64,000 nt of DNA, taken from NCBI RefSeq assembly GCF_024259865.1, contig NZ_JAKUDN010000002.1, positions 261,591-325,590 of the forward strand, read 5' to 3'. Position numbers and translations under genes: made by a program. Below the pieces are notes generated by a model. It had not been told where the DNA came from. It ran no database searches and was given only the letters and a program-made list of their open reading frames with translations. This document shows positions 7,725 through 17,489 of the stretch, piece by piece. The stretch is from Candidatus Synchoanobacter obligatus. Lineage in GTDB: Bacteria; Pseudomonadota; Gammaproteobacteria; Comchoanobacterales; Comchoanobacteraceae. Numbering within the stretch: position 1 is the first letter of the stretch; each line of letters opens with the position of its first letter.

Positions 7725-9411
7725 TTCTTTTAGTACTAAAGATATAAAACGTCCCTCCGTTTTTGCTATGTGGGATGTGGTGATTATGGTGTTGATCATA
7801 GGGGCTCTATTTTTAATATCATCAGCAGCATCTGATATGTTGGTGCAATATGAGCTGGGCGATCCAATTGTGATTGATTTGAGCCCGGAGCGGCTGCCTT
7901 ATTATGCGTTACGAACGATTCTTAGAATGTTTATTGCATTATTTTTATCGTTATTGTGTGCGTTTGTTGTTGGGGGAATAGCCGCAAAAAATACCTTGGC
8001 AGAAAAGATTATCTTGCCTGCAATTGATGTCATGCAGTCTATTCCTGTTATTGGTTTTTTAGAGGTGTCCTTTCTTTGGATTATTGCAGCATTTAAAGGC
8101 AGCTTTTTAGGGCCAGAGCTGGTTTCAATCTTTGCGGTATTTGTCTCCCAGGTTTGGAACCTCATTTTGTGTTATTACCAAAGTTTAAAGGCTGTACCAA
8201 GAGAGCTTGACGAAGTCATGCGGATTTATCACCTAACGCCATGGCAACGTTTCTTCCGTTTGGAAGTTCCACATGCGGCTCCAGCATTAATTTGGAATGC
8301 GATGCTATCGTTGTCAGCAGGTTGGTTTTTTGTGGTTGCAGGGGAGGCTTTGACCATTGCCAATCATGATGTGGCATTACCGGGGATTGGGTCATATATT
8401 GCGGTAGCAACTGCTCAGGGAGATTTTCAAGCAGTTTACTATGCTATAGGGTGCTTATTTGCCGTGATCATGTTGTATGATCAGTTGTTGTTTCGGCCGT
8501 TAAATTATTGGTTGTTGTCTCGGGAAAATCCCGGTTCAGGGAAGGCAAATTGGGTCTATCGCTTGGTCACGGGTTCTCGGGTTTGGGGAGGCATTAAGCG
8601 ACTGTTGTCTTGGTTAACCCAGGGCCGACAAGGGCAGAAAAAGTTTAAATATTACCGTAAAAAGCCTCAGTGGTTGGGTGCCGCTCTTGGTTATGGTGTT
8701 TTGCTATGGGCGAGTTATGCGGTCTTGCAGGTGCTATTGGATATGGGGTCAGTTCTGACTTGGGGAGAGGTAGAAACAGCATTAATGCTAGGTGCGTATA
8801 CCGCTTTCAGGGTGTTTGTGTTGGTGTTGTTGTGTTGTATTGTTTGGGTTCCTGTTGGGATTTACTTAGGGATGCATGAGAAAGCCTCGAATATTTTTCA
8901 ACCAGTGATTCAGTTTTTGGCAGCGTTTCCACCTAACATGCTTTATCCTTTGGTTGGCTCGTTGGTGATCGCAAAGGGGTATAATCCCAATATTTGGTTG
9001 TCGCCTTTAATTGTTTTAGGGACGCAATGGTATATTTTGTTTAATGTCATCTCGGGCGTGAAAGCATTGCCTCATGATTTATTAATGATGGCAAAGTCGT
9101 TGCATTTGTCACAATTCCAATTGTGTAAAAAGGTTATCTTGCCCGGTATTTTGCCGTCATTATTAACCGGTGTTATCACAGCTGCTGGGGGCGCTTGGAA
9201 TACCAGTATCATTGCTGAGATGGCAGAATGGAATGGTGAGGTGGTTTATGCAGATGGTTTGGGTGCTTTCATTATGGAAGCATCGAGGAATGCACAACCA
9301 GACATGGTGTGTCTGGGAGTGGCTGTGATGTGTTTGTATGTGTTGTTGATTAACAGGGTAGTTTGGTTACCATTATACCGGATGATTGATCGACGTTATG
9401 GGGGGCGATAA
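7711..9411 (+). CDS. ABC importer permease, two fused permease domains
   Basis: The 566-residue inner-membrane protein contains two copies of the BPD_transp_1 permease fold, at roughly residues 80-270 and 375-555, joined by a basic linker. Each copy has about five or six membrane segments. Each also has a coupling loop for the ATPase (VPRELDEVMRIY in the first half, LPHDLLMMAKSLHL in the second). This duplicated layout belongs to the nitrate/sulfonate/taurine (NitT/TauT)-like group. I prefer ATG 7711; an upstream in-frame ATG at 7684 would increase overlap with the DsbA-like gene. No substrate-binding protein is adjacent, so the substrate is unknown. Confidence 0.88.
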   Translation: MPLINSFSTKDIKRPSVFAMWDVVIMVLIIGALFLISSAASDMLVQYELGDPIVIDLSPERLPYYALRTILRMFIALFLSLLCAFVVGGIAAKNTLAEKIILPAIDVMQSIPVIGFLEVSFLWIIAAFKGSFLGPELVSIFAVFVSQVWNLILCYYQSLKAVPRELDEVMRIYHLTPWQRFFRLEVPHAAPALIWNAMLSLSAGWFFVVAGEALTIANHDVALPGIGSYIAVATAQGDFQAVYYAIGCLFAVIMLYDQLLFRPLNYWLLSRENPGSGKANWVYRLVTGSRVWGGIKRLLSWLTQGRQGQKKFKYYRKKPQWLGAALGYGVLLWASYAVLQVLLDMGSVLTWGEVETALMLGAYTAFRVFVLVLLCCIVWVPVGIYLGMHEKASNIFQPVIQFLAAFPPNMLYPLVGSLVIAKGYNPNIWLSPLIVLGTQWYILFNVISGVKALPHDLLMMAKSLHLSQFQLCKKVILPGILPSLLTGVITAAGGAWNTSIIAEMAEWNGEVVYADGLGAFIMEASRNAQPDMVCLGVAVMCLYVLLINRVVWLPLYRMIDRRYGGR

Positions 9412-10703
9412 TGGCAGGACCAATTTTAGAAATTAAAGATGTGAAAAAATCATTTCATCGAGGATCCCAGTCAGAAATACTGGTGTTGGATGATATCTCG
9501 TTGAGTCTGAATGAAGGGGAAGTGGTTTGCTTGTTGGGTAAATCAGGGTCTGGAAAGTCAACATTGTTGCGGATCATTGCGGGTTTGATTCAGCCAAGCA
9601 ATGGATTTCGGTACTATAAACAACAGCCGGCTTTTGGTGGGGTGAAAAACTTGAGTATGGTGTTTCAGCATTTTGCTTTGTTGCCATGGATGTCGGTGCT
9701 TGAAAATGTTGAATTGGGGTTAGAGTCTAGTGGGATGTCGACAACAGATCGACGTGACAAAGCGTTAAAAGCCATTGATATGGTTGGTCTGGATGGTTTT
9801 GAATCCGCTTATCCTAAAGAGCTTTCTGGAGGGATTGCACAGCGGGTTGGCTTGGCAAGGGCATTGGTTGTTGATCCTGAGATCATGTTATTGGATGAGC
9901 CGTTCTCAGCGCTGGATATTTTAACAGCTGAAAATTTACGAGGGGATTTGATCAACCTGTGGACAAGCAAAAAAACCAACTTAAAGTCAATGCTGATCGT
10001 GACACATAATATTGAAGAGGCCGTTTATATGGCTGATAGGATCTTGATCTTTGGTTCGGATCCAGGAAAGGTTAAATCAGAGATGCGCATTGATCTTGCT
10101 CATCCAAGAGATGACAAGGATGAAGAGATGGCGGAGCTGGTTGATCAGGTGTATCAAACCATTGCGGAGGTCAACTTTCAGGCAAAACGTGCTGGTATGC
10201 GCTTTAGAACCATACGTTTGGGACACATGTTGCCTTCAGTCCCGGTATCAAACATCACAGGTTTATTGGAGTTTTTGGTGTCTGGTGATGGCAGTGAGCA
10301 TGCAGAGCTCTCTGAAGTGGCTGAAGAGATGCATTTGGGGCTTGATGAGATTCTACCTGTTGCAGAAGCCGTAGAGATCTTGCGTTTTGCAACGGTTTCA
10401 GGAGGACGTTTCCAATTGACCCCTACGGGTGATGGTTTTGCGAAAGCCAGCATTTTGGATCAGAAAAAACTATTTGCTCGGCAGTTGCTGGATCATGTTC
10501 CAGTTGCGGTATATGTGAGAGGAACGCTTGAGAACGTTGAGAACCATACCATGCATGAGTCAGAGCTTCTGGGCGTCCTGCAGGAAAAAATGAGTGAAGT
10601 GGCCTCAAGAAGGGTGTTAAGAACCATTGTAGACTGGGGACGCTATGCTGAGCTGTTTGCGTACAATGTCAACTCTGGTGTGTTGAGTCTTGAGGATCCC
10701 TAA
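9411..10703 (+). CDS. ABC transporter ATP-binding protein with C-terminal AAA-associated domain
   Basis: This is the 430-residue partner of the fused permease; its ATG overlaps the permease stop. The ATPase domain has Walker A GKSGSGKST (43-51), signature LSGGIAQRVGLARAL and Walker B IMLLDEPFSALD. The last ~150 residues match the AAA-associated C-terminal domain seen on ATPases of NitT/TauT-like transporters, a winged-helix-like module (GLLEFLVSGDG through ILRFATVSGGRFQLT). That domain probably senses something in the cytoplasm. The 3' end overlaps the convergent rpe-like gene by 35 bp. Confidence 0.9.
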   Translation: MAGPILEIKDVKKSFHRGSQSEILVLDDISLSLNEGEVVCLLGKSGSGKSTLLRIIAGLIQPSNGFRYYKQQPAFGGVKNLSMVFQHFALLPWMSVLENVELGLESSGMSTTDRRDKALKAIDMVGLDGFESAYPKELSGGIAQRVGLARALVVDPEIMLLDEPFSALDILTAENLRGDLINLWTSKKTNLKSMLIVTHNIEEAVYMADRILIFGSDPGKVKSEMRIDLAHPRDDKDEEMAELVDQVYQTIAEVNFQAKRAGMRFRTIRLGHMLPSVPVSNITGLLEFLVSGDGSEHAELSEVAEEMHLGLDEILPVAEAVEILRFATVSGGRFQLTPTGDGFAKASILDQKKLFARQLLDHVPVAVYVRGTLENVENHTMHESELLGVLQEKMSEVASRRVLRTIVDWGRYAELFAYNVNSGVLSLEDP

Positions 10704-11310
10704 GCATTTGGATCAGCTGGCGTTGTTGTGCCAGTGGTTGGTTGAACAGCCCACCTCCAATGACAACAGCGTCGGGATTGCATGCGGCAACCTGAGCAGC
10801 TGTTGATACGTTGATACCGCCATCTAGCATGGTATGTAATCCCCGTTCTTTTGCTTGTTGTATCGTTGTTAATGCTTGGGGTTGTAGTTGTTGACCACAA
10901 AACCCAGGAGAGACCGCCAAAGCCAAAATGTTCTGATAGGCCGTATGTTCTTCTTGTAATGTTTCACTGGGTAATATGGCTGCACGGATAAGTGTGTTAC
11001 GCAGGATGTCTGTTGTAATAGGCTGCACTAAGGTGTCATGGTGGAGGGAAATGGCATCAACACCGATATCGATCAGTTTTTCAATTAGGGATATCGGGGT
11101 GGGGTTGGTCATTAAATGAACATCAAGTTTTATCGCAGGAAAGGCTTTTTTGATTGCTTTGCAGTGATCAAGGGACAGTCCAAAGTTGGGGGTGTAATGA
11201 TAGTCGATGATGTCGATATGTAGGTAGTGGAGGTCCAATGCGATCATTGCCTCAATATCTCTTTGGAGTTTTAGAGGATGGGCGGCTAAAAGAGAGGGGA
11301 GTATTTCCAT
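10669..11310 (-). CDS. rpe: Ribulose-phosphate 3-epimerase, divergent
   Basis: This is a TIM-barrel epimerase that interconverts ribulose-5-P and xylulose-5-P. The preferred ATG (11308-11310) lies 1 nt after the djlA stop and gives 213 residues (MEILPSLLA...). Metal ligands H31, D33, H65 (LDVHLM) and D163 (LDGGIN) are kept. Family motifs are changed: DIIDYHY for the usual MDGHF, SPGFCGQ for NPGFGGQ, and VIGGGLF for VAGSAIF. It could therefore act on a related sugar phosphate. It runs convergent to the ABC ATPase gene with a 35-bp overlap. Confidence 0.82.
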   Translation of the reverse strand: MEILPSLLAAHPLKLQRDIEAMIALDLHYLHIDIIDYHYTPNFGLSLDHCKAIKKAFPAIKLDVHLMTNPTPISLIEKLIDIGVDAISLHHDTLVQPITTDILRNTLIRAAILPSETLQEEHTAYQNILALAVSPGFCGQQLQPQALTTIQQAKERGLHTMLDGGINVSTAAQVAACNPDAVVIGGGLFNQPLAQQRQLIQMLRDPQDSTHQS

Positions 11311-11311
11311 A

Positions 11312-12052
11312 TTATGCACTTGCTTTTTGATGGTGGGCTTTGATGACGTTCCAAGCAACTTGAATCTTTTTTAGAGTTTCTTCAGCAGCCTTCTTGTCTT
11401 GTTCGTGGATCTTTCGGTCAGGGTGGTGCTTGCCAACCAAGCGACGGTAAGTTTTTTTCATGGTATTAAAATCCATGGAAGCATTGATGCCCAAGGTTTG
11501 ATAAGCGTTGTTTAATGATGTTAGGGGTGGGGCATGATGGGCTTTTGAGTGGCTACGCTGGGTGTTATTAACATGAAATTTGATTTGATTTAATATGTTT
11601 ATTTGTTGAATGCTTTTCGTGTGATCTGCTTGAATAATGCGTTCTTGGTACTGAAAAAAACGGTCAATTAGCTCAGGTTGGGTTTGCTGAAGGATTTTTA
11701 AAAAGAGGATTAGATTATTTAGGTCTAGGCCTTTGCTGCCTTTTTTGAACGCATTCTGAGCCATTGCTTTTTGTGAATAATTGAGGCACAGATCTTGGAT
11801 GATTTGTTGGGTGATCAAGATCTCATTTTTAGAAACAACGCCATCAGCTTTGGCCAAATACCCCATTAGTGAAAAGCAATGGTAATGGAAGGAGGAGGGG
11901 GTGCCATGGCTCTTGAATGAGGAATAGGTAAAGTTTTTGCGAAAATTGTTTCGCAAATATAAGACAAGCGCAAAGATTCCTCCTAAAATGGCTGGAATTT
12001 TTAACATTGTTGCAATGGCCATGCCAATTAAAATATAGACTAATAGTGTCAT
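11312..12052 (-). CDS. djlA: DnaJ-like membrane co-chaperone DjlA
   Basis: The 246-residue protein has the DjlA layout. A single N-terminal membrane helix (about 3-32) comes first, then a TerB-like helical domain (about 55-150, starting FSLMGYLAKADGVVSKNEI). A linker and a C-terminal J domain (184-246) follow, with HPD at 210-212 in GKHHPDRK. DjlA stimulates DnaK at the inner-membrane face and is needed for intracellular growth in Legionella. The rpe-like gene starts 1 nt after its stop, so the two form a unit. Confidence 0.93.
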   Translation of the reverse strand: MTLLVYILIGMAIATMLKIPAILGGIFALVLYLRNNFRKNFTYSSFKSHGTPSSFHYHCFSLMGYLAKADGVVSKNEILITQQIIQDLCLNYSQKAMAQNAFKKGSKGLDLNNLILFLKILQQTQPELIDRFFQYQERIIQADHTKSIQQINILNQIKFHVNNTQRSHSKAHHAPPLTSLNNAYQTLGINASMDFNTMKKTYRRLVGKHHPDRKIHEQDKKAAEETLKKIQVAWNVIKAHHQKASA

Positions 12053-12123
12053 GCGACCCCCCCTTTTGGGATATTATCATATTGATTCATAAAATAAAGT
12101 AATAATTGGCGAAATTTTCTTAT

Positions 12124-12152
12124 TTGACAATCCTCGATGAGGCAACTACTGT
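12124..12152 (+). promoter_or_regulatory. Possible promoter for the rubredoxin gene
   Basis: A perfect -35 TTGACA (12124-12129) is followed after 17 bp by TACTGT (12147-12152), a poor -10 (3 of 6). It is 26 bp upstream of the rubredoxin GTG. The weak -10 suggests a weak or activated promoter. Confidence 0.35.
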
Positions 12153-12177
12153 GTGGTGAATTGAGAGAGGAGATGAT

Positions 12178-12339
12178 GTGCGGTATTTGTGTTTGGTTTG
12201 TGGTTATATCTATGACGAAGGTGTTGGTGCACCAGCTGATGGTATTCCAGCAGGAACTGCTTGGGCTGATGTGTCAGAGACTTGGTTGTGCCCAGATTGT
12301 GGTGCTATGAAAGATGATTTTGAAATGGTGACTATTTAA
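12178..12339 (+). CDS. Rubredoxin
   Basis: This 53-residue protein starts at GTG 12178 behind a good ribosome site (GAGAGGAG). Four cysteines in two CxxC knuckles (C5-LV-C8-G and C38-PD-C41-G) bind one iron. The aromatic residues around them (Y3, Y10, W37) are typical of rubredoxin. It carries single electrons in the cytoplasm, for example to an alkane hydroxylase, to oxygen-detoxifying enzymes or in place of ferredoxin. No rubredoxin reductase is adjacent. The 3' end overlaps the convergent response-regulator gene by 4 bp. Confidence 0.93.
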   Translation: MRYLCLVCGYIYDEGVGAPADGIPAGTAWADVSETWLCPDCGAMKDDFEMVTI

Positions 12340-12692
12340 GTTCGATCAAAATTATTGAATATTTCAGTGATAATTTCATGGGTTAGTGGTTTGGCATAAA
12401 TACGCGAAATGCCATGTGGTGGCGGCTCACTGGGGTCTAAATGCGCTGTGATGGCTACGACGGGCGGACATTCCGGGTATTGCGCATTAATGGCTTGAAC
12501 GAGCTCCACGCCACTGATATCAGGCAAGCCTAGGTCTGTTAATATGAGGTCAAATGTATTGGGCGAGAAAAGGTTTAAGGCCTCGTAACCTGTAGTGGCC
12601 ATTGTGATCGTTATGTTGGGGAACAAAGAGAACATCTTTTTTCCAATCTCTTGAGCAATCTCATCGTCTTCAACGTAAAGGATTTTAAGCAT
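12336..12692 (-). CDS. Single-domain response regulator (receiver only)
   Basis: The 118 residues make one CheY-like receiver domain with no output domain. The acidic pocket is D9/D10, the phospho-acceptor D53 (LTDLGLPD), the switch Thr T82 and the conserved Lys K101 (YAKP). Receiver-only proteins pass phosphate in relays or bind a target directly, as CheY does. No kinase gene is adjacent, so its partner is unknown. The C-terminal ~15 residues complete the last helix. It is monocistronic and convergent with the rubredoxin gene. Confidence 0.9.
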   Translation of the reverse strand: MLKILYVEDDEIAQEIGKKMFSLFPNITITMATTGYEALNLFSPNTFDLILTDLGLPDISGVELVQAINAQYPECPPVVAITAHLDPSEPPPHGISRIYAKPLTHEIITEIFNNFDRT

Positions 12693-12832
12693 TTTATGCG
12701 CCGATCTGTTATCTTTTTTATTCTACGGTATTCGGGCTTGTTTGACAACAATCTGCTGGGGGTTCAAAAAACTCTTGGATATCAATGGATACTACGGTAG
12801 GATATATTTTAAATGAATAAAGAAGGACTGTT

Positions 12833-14141
<1,309 letters not shown>

Positions 14142-14191
14142 CTTGGCATTTGATGGCGGGCATTTTATAATGCCACAATAGGAGGAATGTC

Positions 14192-15337
14192 ATGATCTTT
14201 AGCATCACATGGATAGAGTGGCTAGTGATTGCCTTGGTAACAACGCATATTACAATCATTAGTGTCACCGTTTATTTACACCGTGCTCAGGCACACCGGG
14301 CGTTAGATTTGCACCCAGTGTTAAATCATTTTTTTAGGCTGTGGTTATGGTTGGCCACAGGGATGAATACCCGTGAGTGGGTGGCGGTACACCGCAAGCA
14401 CCACGCACATGTGGAGACAAAAGAAGACCCACACAGCCCTAAAATCTATGGAATTTGGTCCGTGGTTTTTCGTGGGGTGGCATTATACCGTAAGGCAACT
14501 GCTTCTAAAGATATTTTGGATAGATATGGTGCTGGAACCCCAAATGATTGGTTGGAACATCATGTTTATCAGAGAAAGAATGCAGGTGTGGTTACCTTTT
14601 TGTTGGTTGATATGACGTTATTTGGTTTTGGAAAGGGCAGTTTGATGTGGGCTGTGCAAATGTTGTGGATTCCTGTACTGGCGGCCGGGGTTATTAACGG
14701 GGTAGGGCATTATATTGGCTATCGCAACTATCAGCCGGTTGATCAGTCTAGGAATATCCTCCCTTGGGGGATTTTGATTGGCGGTGAAGAGCTGCATAAT
14801 AATCACCATGCTTATCCAAGGTCTGCAAGGTTCTCTGCAAGATCTTTTGAGTTCGACTTGGGTTATGTGTATATCAAGATACTCAGTTTTTTAAGGCTCG
14901 CTAAGGTCAACTACGTTATGCCAAATATTGCCAACGATAAGCTTGAAGGGGTCAAAGGTGTGTTAAATGCTAGAATGGGGATTTATCGAGAATTTCAGCG
15001 CCGGGTGTTAACTGTTGCGTGTCGAGAAAAAGCTAAGAGCATAGCGTTGCTTAATGGTAATAAGCTATTACGTCTGTTGAAGCGCCCGCCCCAGTTGTTA
15101 AAGGAGGCTGACAAAGTGGCTATTCGTCAAGCATTGTCATTAGATGAAACACTCAATAAGGTATATGACCTTCAGTTGCAATTGTACCAGATTTTTTATC
15201 ATGCTAAAGGTCAGGATATGGTGGCGTTAATCCAGCAGTGGTGTATTGATGCGAAAGCCTCTCACCAAGCAACACTCTGTGAGTTTGCTGAATGGATCGA
15301 AGAGCGTTTCTTAAAAACTGTTGCAGAAGGGGCTTAA
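14192..15337 (+). CDS. Membrane acyl (delta-9 type) fatty-acid desaturase
   Basis: The 381-residue integral membrane di-iron desaturase has three histidine boxes: H30-x4-H35, H67-RK-HH (67-71) and HNNHH near residue 204. A membrane pair precedes the first box, and another lies between the second and third. It would introduce a cis double bond into acyl chains using O2 and a ferredoxin or rubredoxin/cytochrome donor. The ferredoxin gene lies just upstream (50 bp). The last ~130 residues form a helical C-terminal extension longer than in the minimal family. Confidence 0.9.
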   Translation: MIFSITWIEWLVIALVTTHITIISVTVYLHRAQAHRALDLHPVLNHFFRLWLWLATGMNTREWVAVHRKHHAHVETKEDPHSPKIYGIWSVVFRGVALYRKATASKDILDRYGAGTPNDWLEHHVYQRKNAGVVTFLLVDMTLFGFGKGSLMWAVQMLWIPVLAAGVINGVGHYIGYRNYQPVDQSRNILPWGILIGGEELHNNHHAYPRSARFSARSFEFDLGYVYIKILSFLRLAKVNYVMPNIANDKLEGVKGVLNARMGIYREFQRRVLTVACREKAKSIALLNGNKLLRLLKRPPQLLKEADKVAIRQALSLDETLNKVYDLQLQLYQIFYHAKGQDMVALIQQWCIDAKASHQATLCEFAEWIEERFLKTVAEGA

Positions 15338-15345
15338 CCTTGAAT

Positions 15346-15561
15346 ATGGATCATATCGATATTATGGCTTTTTTCCCTCAAAAGCTACGCCGAATACTAT
15401 CAATGTTTACAATTGAGATTGAAATGGCCATGAAGCAGGTGATTCAACGTTTGGGGCTGGTGGCGAAAGAGGATTACTTGGTGCAAAAGCGTTTGTTAGA
15501 AAATGCTCAGAAAGACCTCGATGAAATGAAAAAACAGAAGGAACGGTGTGGCTGTGGCTAG
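15346..15561 (+). CDS. ubiK: Ubiquinone biosynthesis accessory factor UbiK (BMFP/YqiC family)
   Basis: This is a small 72-residue protein if started at ATG 15346 (MDHIDIMAFFPQ); an upstream in-frame start at 15292 lies inside the desaturase gene. The N-terminal amphipathic helix is followed by VIQRLGLVAKEDYLVQ and a C-terminal coiled coil (KRLLENAQKDLDEMKKQK). That is the build of BMFP-type UbiK, which helps the Ubi complex make coenzyme Q aerobically. It ends in a Cys-Gly-Cys-Gly tail, which is unusual. The next gene starts at a GTG within its last codons. Confidence 0.82.
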   Translation: MDHIDIMAFFPQKLRRILSMFTIEIEMAMKQVIQRLGLVAKEDYLVQKRLLENAQKDLDEMKKQKERCGCG

Positions 15562-16048
15562 CGCTTCATTCAGTCAGGTTGTTTTTTTGTGGGTTAGTGT
15601 TGTTGTTTATGCCGGCTTAGGTTTGTTGGGAGTCCATTGGTCCATTTTGTCCACAGTGGTCAATACGCTTGCAGTAAAGTCGCTGTATTCCTTGATTGGC
15701 ATGGTACAGGTGGAAGTTAACCTGATGTTTCAAGTCTCTGGGTTATTGGGTGTAGCCGCTATCTGTGCGGCCATGGTGATTTCTAGTGCGCAAATAATTA
15801 TGGCCTATACCATTTTGGCGGAAGCTTTATTGGTCATTCGGGCATTGGAGGCACTGCCTGTTGGTTTAATTAGCTGGTTGGTTGCGATGCTACATCCTCA
15901 GATTGCCGTGATCCCCGTAGCGATTGTAACTTACGAGCATTTATTAGCTTGTAAAGTAATGCCTTCTCTTGCGGGGGGAGTCGTTTCAGTGCCTCAGATC
16001 TTTCAAAGCTGGAGTGATTTTCATACAGCAAAATCAGGTGCTGATTAA
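15548..16048 (+). CDS. Hydrophobic membrane protein of unknown function
   Basis: The 166-residue protein starts at GTG 15548, overlapping ubiK by 14 nt. It is almost all hydrophobic: four or so membrane segments at about 8-28, 60-82, 85-105 and 108-135, with a short polar tail. I recognise no family motif. The overlap with ubiK points to translational coupling and perhaps a link to membrane or quinone functions, but that is inference. Confidence 0.7.
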   Translation: MAVASASFSQVVFLWVSVVVYAGLGLLGVHWSILSTVVNTLAVKSLYSLIGMVQVEVNLMFQVSGLLGVAAICAAMVISSAQIIMAYTILAEALLVIRALEALPVGLISWLVAMLHPQIAVIPVAIVTYEHLLACKVMPSLAGGVVSVPQIFQSWSDFHTAKSGAD

Positions 16049-16198
16049 TGAGGAGGTATATGGTGCCATCGGGGTGTCTAAATAGAACTTTATTCATTGT
16101 TTTGCACATTTTTTCGTTGTGATAATTTATCGGCTAATGCCGTGGTTTAGAAGAGGCATATGTGCTAAATTTGTTGTAAGCTTTTTCTTAGGGAAGAT

Positions 16199-16867
16199 AT
16201 GAATATTTACCAACCAAATTTGGTTATGGGCCAGCAAGTGCTGTGTTCAGATGCATATAAACATGTGAAGGCGAGGCGGCTAAAAGTAGGGCATCAGTTA
16301 AGGCTCATTGATGGCTGTGGTCGGTATGCAGACGCGACTATTGTTTCGGTCGATCGCCGGCATGTGTTGTGCGAGGTTGCCTCGGTTCAGCAAGCAAAAG
16401 AGACAAGCTTGCCCCGGTTGGTCCTAGGTCTTCCCAAACTTGCAACGGCAGAGTTTATTTTACAAAAAGCCACTGAGATTGGTGTGTCCGATATTGTTTT
16501 GGTGCACTGTGAGAATACCCCGATTGCTTTTGATGCCAAGGCTTTTGCAAAAAAAGAAGCACGCTGGAATAGTATTATTATAGCCGCATGTGAGCAGTCT
16601 GAGTGTTATTTCAAGCCCTCGCTTCGTTATATGGGGTTTGATGAGTACTGCGAGGAGATGAATGGACCTATATTACTTCATCCTTACGCAGAGGACTGTC
16701 TATCCTCTGGTAGGCCACTAGAGGGTGATATTATTATCGGTCCTGAGGGTGGGTTTTCTGAGGCTGAAATAAAATGCGGCGCTCAGTTGGTTAAACTGAA
16801 CACCGGCATCTTAAGGGCTGATACCGCTGCAATGGCAGCGTTATTAATCAGCAGAATGAATTCTTAA
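16199..16867 (+). CDS. rsmE: 16S rRNA m3U1498 methyltransferase RsmE
   Basis: RsmE methylates N3 of U1498 in 16S rRNA using SAM. The 222 residues show an N-terminal PUA-like domain and a SPOUT knot domain. Knot motifs are LPKLATAEFILQKATEIGV, IIGPEGGFSEAE and LNTGILRADTAA. The last is a variant of the usual LGxRILRxETA, with Asn-Thr-Gly and Ala-Asp changes. It is slightly shorter than the E. coli protein (243). The stop overlaps the convergent rpmG stop by 4 bp. Confidence 0.92.
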   Translation: MNIYQPNLVMGQQVLCSDAYKHVKARRLKVGHQLRLIDGCGRYADATIVSVDRRHVLCEVASVQQAKETSLPRLVLGLPKLATAEFILQKATEIGVSDIVLVHCENTPIAFDAKAFAKKEARWNSIIIAACEQSECYFKPSLRYMGFDEYCEEMNGPILLHPYAEDCLSSGRPLEGDIIIGPEGGFSEAEIKCGAQLVKLNTGILRADTAAMAALLISRMNS

Positions 16868-17058
16868 GCTTTTTCTTGAACGAAAAGCACTTTCTTACGA
16901 AGTTTTTTAGAGTACTTCATTAATGAGAGTTTGCTTTTTTGCTCTTCTTTGCGTGTTTTGTCGTTAATGGTTGTGGTATAAAATTCGCCTGTCGCTTTGT
17001 GAACAAGCTTGATTACCAAACGACCTTTTTTGGATGCTTTTGGTGAACACTTTGCCAT
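16864..17058 (-). CDS. rpmG: 50S ribosomal protein L33
   Basis: This is a short basic protein of 64 residues. The L33 signature region reads GRLVIKLVHKATGEFYTTTINDK, and the basic C-terminal part (YSKKLRKKVLFVQEKA) is typical. It has no zinc-binding CxxC pairs, so it is the zinc-independent (C-minus) form. It is slightly longer than usual (about 55) at the N-terminus (MAKCSPKASKKG). It lies 20 bp after rpmB, the conserved rpmB-rpmG order. Confidence 0.95.
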   Translation of the reverse strand: MAKCSPKASKKGRLVIKLVHKATGEFYTTTINDKTRKEEQKSKLSLMKYSKKLRKKVLFVQEKA

Positions 17059-17078
17059 GATAATTGCTCCTAGTTACG

Positions 17079-17318
17079 TTATTCTGCTTGTGCTTTTAGC
17101 AGTTGCTCTAAAAAGGCAACGCCTTTTTTATCAATGATACGAATACCTTTTGTTGAGATATCGACTCGGACGCTGGTACCATCAGATAAGGTGTATTTCT
17201 TTTTTTGAATATTAACGTTAAATACACGTTTCGTAGCATTGTTGGCGTGCGAACGGTTGTGACCAACTTGGCGAATCTTTGCAGATTTACCTTGGCCTAG
17301 AACGATACATTTACTCAT
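17079..17318 (-). CDS. rpmB: 50S ribosomal protein L28
   Basis: The 79-residue L28 has the expected core: VGHNRSHANNATKRVFNVN followed by a basic beta strand region and STKGIRIIDKKGVAFL. It is a zinc-free form lacking CxxC motifs. It binds 23S rRNA near the E site. A leader and promoter should lie in the 171-bp gap shared with trpS, but I see no strong consensus pair there. Confidence 0.96.
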   Translation of the reverse strand: MSKCIVLGQGKSAKIRQVGHNRSHANNATKRVFNVNIQKKKYTLSDGTSVRVDISTKGIRIIDKKGVAFLEQLLKAQAE

Positions 17319-17489
17319 TGTTATCCCCTAAATATCTAAAAATCTCGGAAATAGTAACGTATTTAGTTGGTGATTTCCAGTAAAATCTTACTTTTTTTAG
17401 CAATTTGTGGTTGGCGTTGGTGGTGGGTGAGGTTTACCCTCTTGATGGATTAGTGTACAGTATGGTTATTTAAAAAGGTAAGGTAACAG

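Noticed and set aside
12693-12832. SAM riboswitch upstream of metK
   Set aside because: No SAM-I, SAM-II or SAM/SAH motif could be folded by eye in the 140-bp gap.
15870-16109. A 79-residue minus-strand ORF over the membrane-protein gene
   Set aside because: It is mostly antisense to a hydrophobic plus-strand gene and has no ribosome site or family match.
16048-16122. A 24-codon ORF starting at ATG 16048
   Set aside because: It overlaps the preceding stop, has no conservation clue and ends quickly.
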